The notes beneath the pieces were generated by a model. The model searched no databases and was not told where the DNA came from. It saw only the letters and a list, made by a program, of their open reading frames with translations. From assembly GCA_013054445.1 (NCBI GenBank), contig JAAMPI010000882.1:1-23745 (forward strand): a stretch of 23,745 nt of DNA, in the 5' to 3' direction. Positions 20,118-23,745 of this stretch are shown piece after piece. Numbering within the stretch: position 1 is the stretch's first letter; the number at the start of each line of letters is the position of its first letter. The position numbers and the translations under genes were made by a program. This DNA is from Cudoniella acicularis (taxonomy: Eukaryota; Ascomycota; Leotiomycetes; Helotiales; Helotiaceae).

Positions 20118-20369
20118 AGCGATATTGCTTATGTCGAGAGTGTTCTAAGGTTGTGGGGTGAGTCGAGAGAAAGATGTTCGTGATGCTGATGGATTTTTTA
20201 CGTGAGTCTTTCCTTGAAAGGTGGCAGAAGAATATCTCCAAGTCATTTTTAGTGCGATAGCTTTGGTGGAGGCAAATAATTATGCCTAAGGCATAACTAA
20301 ATTTAACCCCGCCGATGGGACGTCTTTTGTGTATCTAGCTCAACATCCGCATGCCAATCCAATTCTCGT
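20118..20369. promoter_or_regulatory. Divergent promoter, four-cysteine gene / APH-family gene
   Basis: A 252-bp gap between two divergent ATG codons. It holds a short imperfect palindrome, ATTATGCCTAAGGCATAAC, at about 20279-20297 (GTTATGCC/GGCATAAC arms with one mismatch around TTAG). It could be a shared operator, but this is only a position-based guess. Confidence 0.4.
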
Positions 20370-21607
20370 ATGACTCAACCATCCATCTTCCGTTGGCAAG
20401 GCCAACATAACGACAAGCGATCCGCGCGGACCTTTAAGTATACGGATTGGACAGCTTTACTTAAAGAAGCGCAGATTCTTAATGGTGGACGATCATGCGT
20501 TTTTGATGGGCCTTATCATGCTGGAGGACGCCATATTGTTCGTCGCCTCGAATTTATCGATGGAGGCCAATTGTGGCTTGTACGCATTCCTATTCTTCCA
20601 GCCTCTTCGACTTGTGATCAGAACGAAATACTGAAATGGTGGACGGCCGAACGACGATTTACTATGGAGAGCGAGATTGCAACAATGAAATTCATCGCGG
20701 AGTTCACCGACATACCAGTCCCAACGATCTTTGGGCACAGGACATCTATAGATGGAAACCCTGTTAAGCTGCCATATATGCTGATGCAATGCATAAGAGG
20801 CAATATGTTGTTCGACCTTGGGGGTCCTAGCATACTTACTGGTGAGCAAAAGAGTAGGATCCGGAAGTCGATAGCTTTAATACAGGTTTGTGGAACCCCT
20901 GCTATTATTTTCATCTTGCTTACTTCTTCTGGTGTTATATCTAGTGTCAAATGGCAACTGCCTCGATCAACAAACTTGGATCCCTTGTTTTAGGGCCAAA
21001 CGGGACGATTGATATTGGCCCACTCCCAGCGTCGTTTGGCTTTAAAGGACCGTTTACGTCAGCGGCGGACTATTTTCTCTCATGGGCTGCTCATACAAAA
21101 TTCGGGAATTTGGACTTTCTCCACGGTCGGCTTGAAGACAACGATAGGCTTCGAAGCTTAAAGCGAGCGGTGATTTCATTCCCTTCACGCCTTAAGTCGG
21201 CAGTGGAGAAGAGATCGTCGAGAAACCTAACCGCTTACGAAAATCGCTATCCGATCGTCCATCGGGACTTCCTGCTACACAATATTCTTTTCGACGATAC
21301 ATATAATGTTGTTGGTGTGATCGACTGGGAGTTTGCACATTCCGCTCCACTCGAAGTGTTCACCGCTTTAACAAATATGTATTCCTGTTTTGATTCAAAA
21401 ACGCTTCATGCTGTTACCGATAGAGATGATGAAGGAAGGCAGTATATCAAGGACGTCATGGATGAGGACATTCGACAGGGGTGCAAGCTGTCCAAGACCT
21501 TTGGGAGTATCTTGGGAGATATCGGTCTGTGCATGACGTATTTTGAGGGAGGGAAGAGCAGTTTCATTTGGGAAATTACTAGACCGCTACGAATCGGAGA
21601 CTATTGA
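20370..21607 (+). CDS. Aminoglycoside phosphotransferase (APH)-family kinase, two exons
   Basis: A protein-kinase-like phosphotransferase of the APH/choline-kinase fold (PF01636 type), a very common and mostly uncharacterised family in filamentous fungi. Exon 1 is 20370-20885 and exon 2 is 20945-21607. The 59-nt intron (GTTTGT...ATCTAG) joins ALIQ-CQMATASINKLGSL in frame, giving 392 residues. The catalytic loop is H278-R-D280-FLLH-N285, and the metal-binding Asp is D299 in GVIDWEFA. The first strand region reads LWLVRIP, with Arg where kinases usually have Lys, as is frequent in fungal members. The N-terminal FDGPYHAGGRHIVRRLEF fits the nucleotide-binding hairpin. Both catalytic motifs are intact, so it may be active; the substrate is unknown. 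Antibiotic resistance should not be inferred. It lies in a repeat-rich, gene-poor area with the divergent four-cysteine gene as neighbour. Confidence 0.92.
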
Positions 21608-22109
21608 GATTGATCCTAATTCTCTGGAGCCCTAAACAAAATAAGATTCAACAGCCTTTTATTACACATTTTTCAGCTTAAATGGTTTTATGGCTCTGGT
21701 ATAAAAGCCTAATTTTCCAGTTAGTATGAAAACTTCGATACTATGAGCTCCCGTTATGTTCTCCGCGATCGATCTTTCAGTAGCGACGAAAGGTGGCGGT
21801 CGTCTTGGAAAATCTGATGATGTGTTACACTCGAAGGTAGGAACTACAATCTGTGGTTGCGAGGCATGAAGAGTGATATATTTCTCCTAATCTGTCTTCT
21901 GGACCCGTACGAATATCGAGTATGACCTGGCCCTGCCTACTATGAGTTGATTCCGCTGTCACTAAACGCGACGATCTCGCGAATAAGACGAAAGCATATC
22001 TCTTTAGAAACAAAACAGGGGCGCAATTCGTTGGGAACGAAGGAGTTTACCCGATGTAGCCTATGCAGCTCTGAAACGGTGTTGAGCTAACATCACCGAC
22101 GTTCGTTCT

Positions 22110-22121
22110 GTTGCATGTCGC
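22110..22121 (+). repeat. Variant copy GTTGCATGTCGC
   Basis: Ten of 12 bases match the GTTGCACATCGC word (CA replaced by TG in the middle). The similarity continues: TGTTGCA-TCGCAG is shared with the copy at 22728. It faces the inverted copy at 22195-22206, so the pair brackets 97 bp. Confidence 0.5.
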
Positions 22122-22194
22122 AGCTTTGACCGTTGCACTCTCATGATATGCTTGGATTGTCGATTTTCATAGGCGCACATAAAGGTGCAGATGC

Positions 22195-22206
22195 GCGATG
22201 TGCAAC
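22195..22206 (-). repeat. GTTGCACATCGC word, copy 4 (inverted)
   Basis: The plus strand reads GCGATGTGCAAC, the only exact copy on the minus strand. With AAAG following, it matches the region before copy 3 over 16 bp in opposite orientation. Confidence 0.8.
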
Positions 22207-22438
22207 AAAGCTCGGAAAAGCAAGCCTTTCCCGATATCGGGTCAAAGGGTAGAAACGGTTTAAATTATGAAGAGAGTGGCGAAATAAAAAGTGACGAATT
22301 TGTATCGTGTAGAGGTTGGTATTTGCGTTTGGGATGAAGAATCTCAGATCAAGTTGGAAAAATTAATGAAGATAAGTATAAGGAGGTTTAAAGAAAACTA
22401 CCTCGGAGGTTAGTTGGAACTGAGATGGTGGTTTTATT

Positions 22439-22450
22439 GTTGCACATCGC
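22439..22450 (+). repeat. GTTGCACATCGC word, copy 5
   Basis: Exact copy, preceded by TT as in copies 2, 3, 4 and 6 (TTGTTGCACATCGC). The downstream ATTCTC also occurs, at nearly the same distance, in the 54-bp repeat at 16780. Confidence 0.8.
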
Positions 22451-22727
22451 ACGATTCTCCTGCAGATCTCGTGCAAATGCTTGCTGAGCGATGCTGGCTA
22501 ACACCATATGCAGGCTACTCGATTGGGTCAAGTGAGAGAATGAATGATAGCGAAATGCTTCTCTGCAGGTTTGGTTGAATGGGTATAATCTGGGCTAGAA
22601 TAGGGGTGAATTAGTTATATCCAGGGGATAGGATTGTTGATATTTATTTGAAATTCAGCAGAAAAACTTCCGCTCAGAAAAAGGTAAAGAGACATGTGAA
22701 GTTCAAAGTCTAAAGCAGTCGCATCTT

Positions 22728-22739
22728 GTTGCACATCGC
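22728..22739 (+). repeat. GTTGCACATCGC word, copy 6
   Basis: Exact copy preceded by TT. It lies inside the overlapping unrecognised frames at 22.6-23.1 kb. Confidence 0.8.
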
Positions 22740-23745
22740 AGTTTGGTGACGATTCGGCGTCGGTTTTAATATTGGCCTTCACGAACCTCTGGCTGCCTCC
22801 ATGTCCACCACGTTCTGCTATCTCATGCTGTGGAACTACCACGGCAGCGACACAAGTATTAGTTGCGCATGAGCTTATCGAGTACGAAAATGAAATATAT
22901 CCGAGAGCAGAAAGAAAGATAGAATTGCCGGTTGTGGCTGCACTTGCAGGAGTTCGCATGCTTCTGCGTCATACCAGTGCCGAGATAGAACGTGTACTGA
23001 TTGCTCTATGCAGTATTATCTGTAACCTGCCAAACGAAGAAAGTAAGCTGGGCATGCGATGGACATGTATAGAATGTTCGATGTTCGCCTTCAAATTAAA
23101 TCTGATCAAATTGCACAGCCACCGATTGGGTCTCGGTGCTCCTAAATGCCATCTCACTTGAAAAGGAGAACTGTTCCGGTTCTCAGCTTAGGAAACGTAG
23201 CACACACCGGCCGTTGGTAGTTTTCATGTGAAACGCACATCTCAAATGTTTCTTGAAAGGAAGTATGGAATTTCCTAAACAAGAGGCGGGTAATATTGGG
23301 CTTCACAACCGAAAGGAACTGGCATCCATGCGGAGATCTCAGGACGCCACATTCTTTTCTCGGAAGTTTGCTGCAGAAGGTTTGCGCCCAAATGAAACTA
23401 TTCGTGGGATGTTTGTCCGAAAACTACATGCTGTTTTTGATTGCGATGTTGGGGGTGATGGTAGAGAAGAGGTCGCTGGTTGCAAATAGGACGTCTGAAG
23501 ATTCACTTGTCGAAGAATAGATGAGCCCCTTTAAACACTTGCCCATCAAAATGCCTCAGGAATTTGCTGACAAAAGGAGAGTTTACATTTGACAACTCGG
23601 CTGGCGATGCCTGTGAAGTTCTCGAGATTTGAACCCCCACGTGTTAAATATGTAGGGTCCCGATGGTTCCAAGACGGATGCGAACATGCAAGAATGCAAA
23701 AACCGGACTGGAGCCCAAAGTCATAGCTTTATCGTTTCGGCGCCT

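Larger units (their letters stand above)
21608..23745. other. Gene-poor right end with four copies of the 12-bp word
   Basis: I can support no gene here. Overlapping frames at 22615-22959 (-) and 22772-23161 (+) are open but unrecognised. Two frames at 23253-23520 (+) are similar in quality. The GTTGCACATCGC word occurs at 22195-22206 (-), 22439-22450 (+) and 22728-22739 (+), with a two-base variant at 22110-22121 (+). A perfect 12-bp palindrome CCCGATATCGGG lies at 22230-22241. Decayed coding sequence or non-coding RNA cannot be excluded. Confidence 0.5.

Noticed and set aside
22195..22450. Confirmed 256-bp MITE between word copies 4 and 5
   Set aside because: Only 14 bp are inverted-repeated and the flanks show no target duplication, so it is kept as a finding, not annotated as an element.
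23612..23660. Possible tRNA (GGGTTCAAATC on the minus strand resembles a T-loop/B box)
   Set aside because: The T stem does not pair, and no acceptor, D or anticodon arm can be drawn.

Overview
The window looks like nuclear DNA of a filamentous ascomycete (Pezizomycotina; Leotiomycetes is my guess from overall feel, not from a decisive marker). Genes are compact. They are interrupted by short introns of about 46-207 nt with GT...AG ends and CTAAY-like branch points, and they encode typical fungal nuclear proteins. There are no bacterial operons, rRNAs, convincing tRNAs or CRISPR arrays.

The left part (about 0.7-12 kb) is an ordinary gene-dense arm with alternating strands. It holds an ASA1-type WD40 protein (-), a Zn2Cys6 transcription factor (+), the RNase P/MRP subunit POP4 (-), a PlsB/DHAPAT-type glycerol-phosphate acyltransferase (+, five exons) and a HAD-family phosphatase (-). 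Two divergent promoters (2.1-4.2 kb and 8.1-8.3 kb) and two convergent 3' junctions separate them. The transcription factor is unusual: its well-coding N-terminus has no ATG, and a GTG sits where a Kozak-perfect ATG would be expected.

The middle (12-14.6 kb) has a long, pyrimidine-rich leader followed by a small two-exon gene for a 133-residue protein with a single C-terminal membrane helix. That helix lies entirely in the second exon.

The right part (14.6-23.7 kb) is gene-poor, AT-rich and repeat-bearing. It contains a 275-bp solo LTR with TG...CA ends and a perfect 5-bp target duplication. It also has at least two fragments of decayed coding sequence whose stops look like repeat-induced point mutation (CAG to TAG, TGG to TGA). 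One real-looking divergent gene pair lies inside it: a 68-residue four-cysteine protein (-) and an APH-family phosphotransferase/kinase (+, two exons).

The most interesting signal is a 12-bp word, GTTGCACATCGC. It occurs exactly six times (five +, one -), with one near-copy, between 16.8 and 22.8 kb. I did not see it in the gene-dense arm. Two copies extend into a 54-bp direct repeat with 47 matches. One opposed pair matches over 16 bp and brackets the solo LTR, the decayed fragments and the two-gene island. This may be a terminal sequence of an undescribed repeat family or a clustered protein-binding site; the sequence alone cannot decide.
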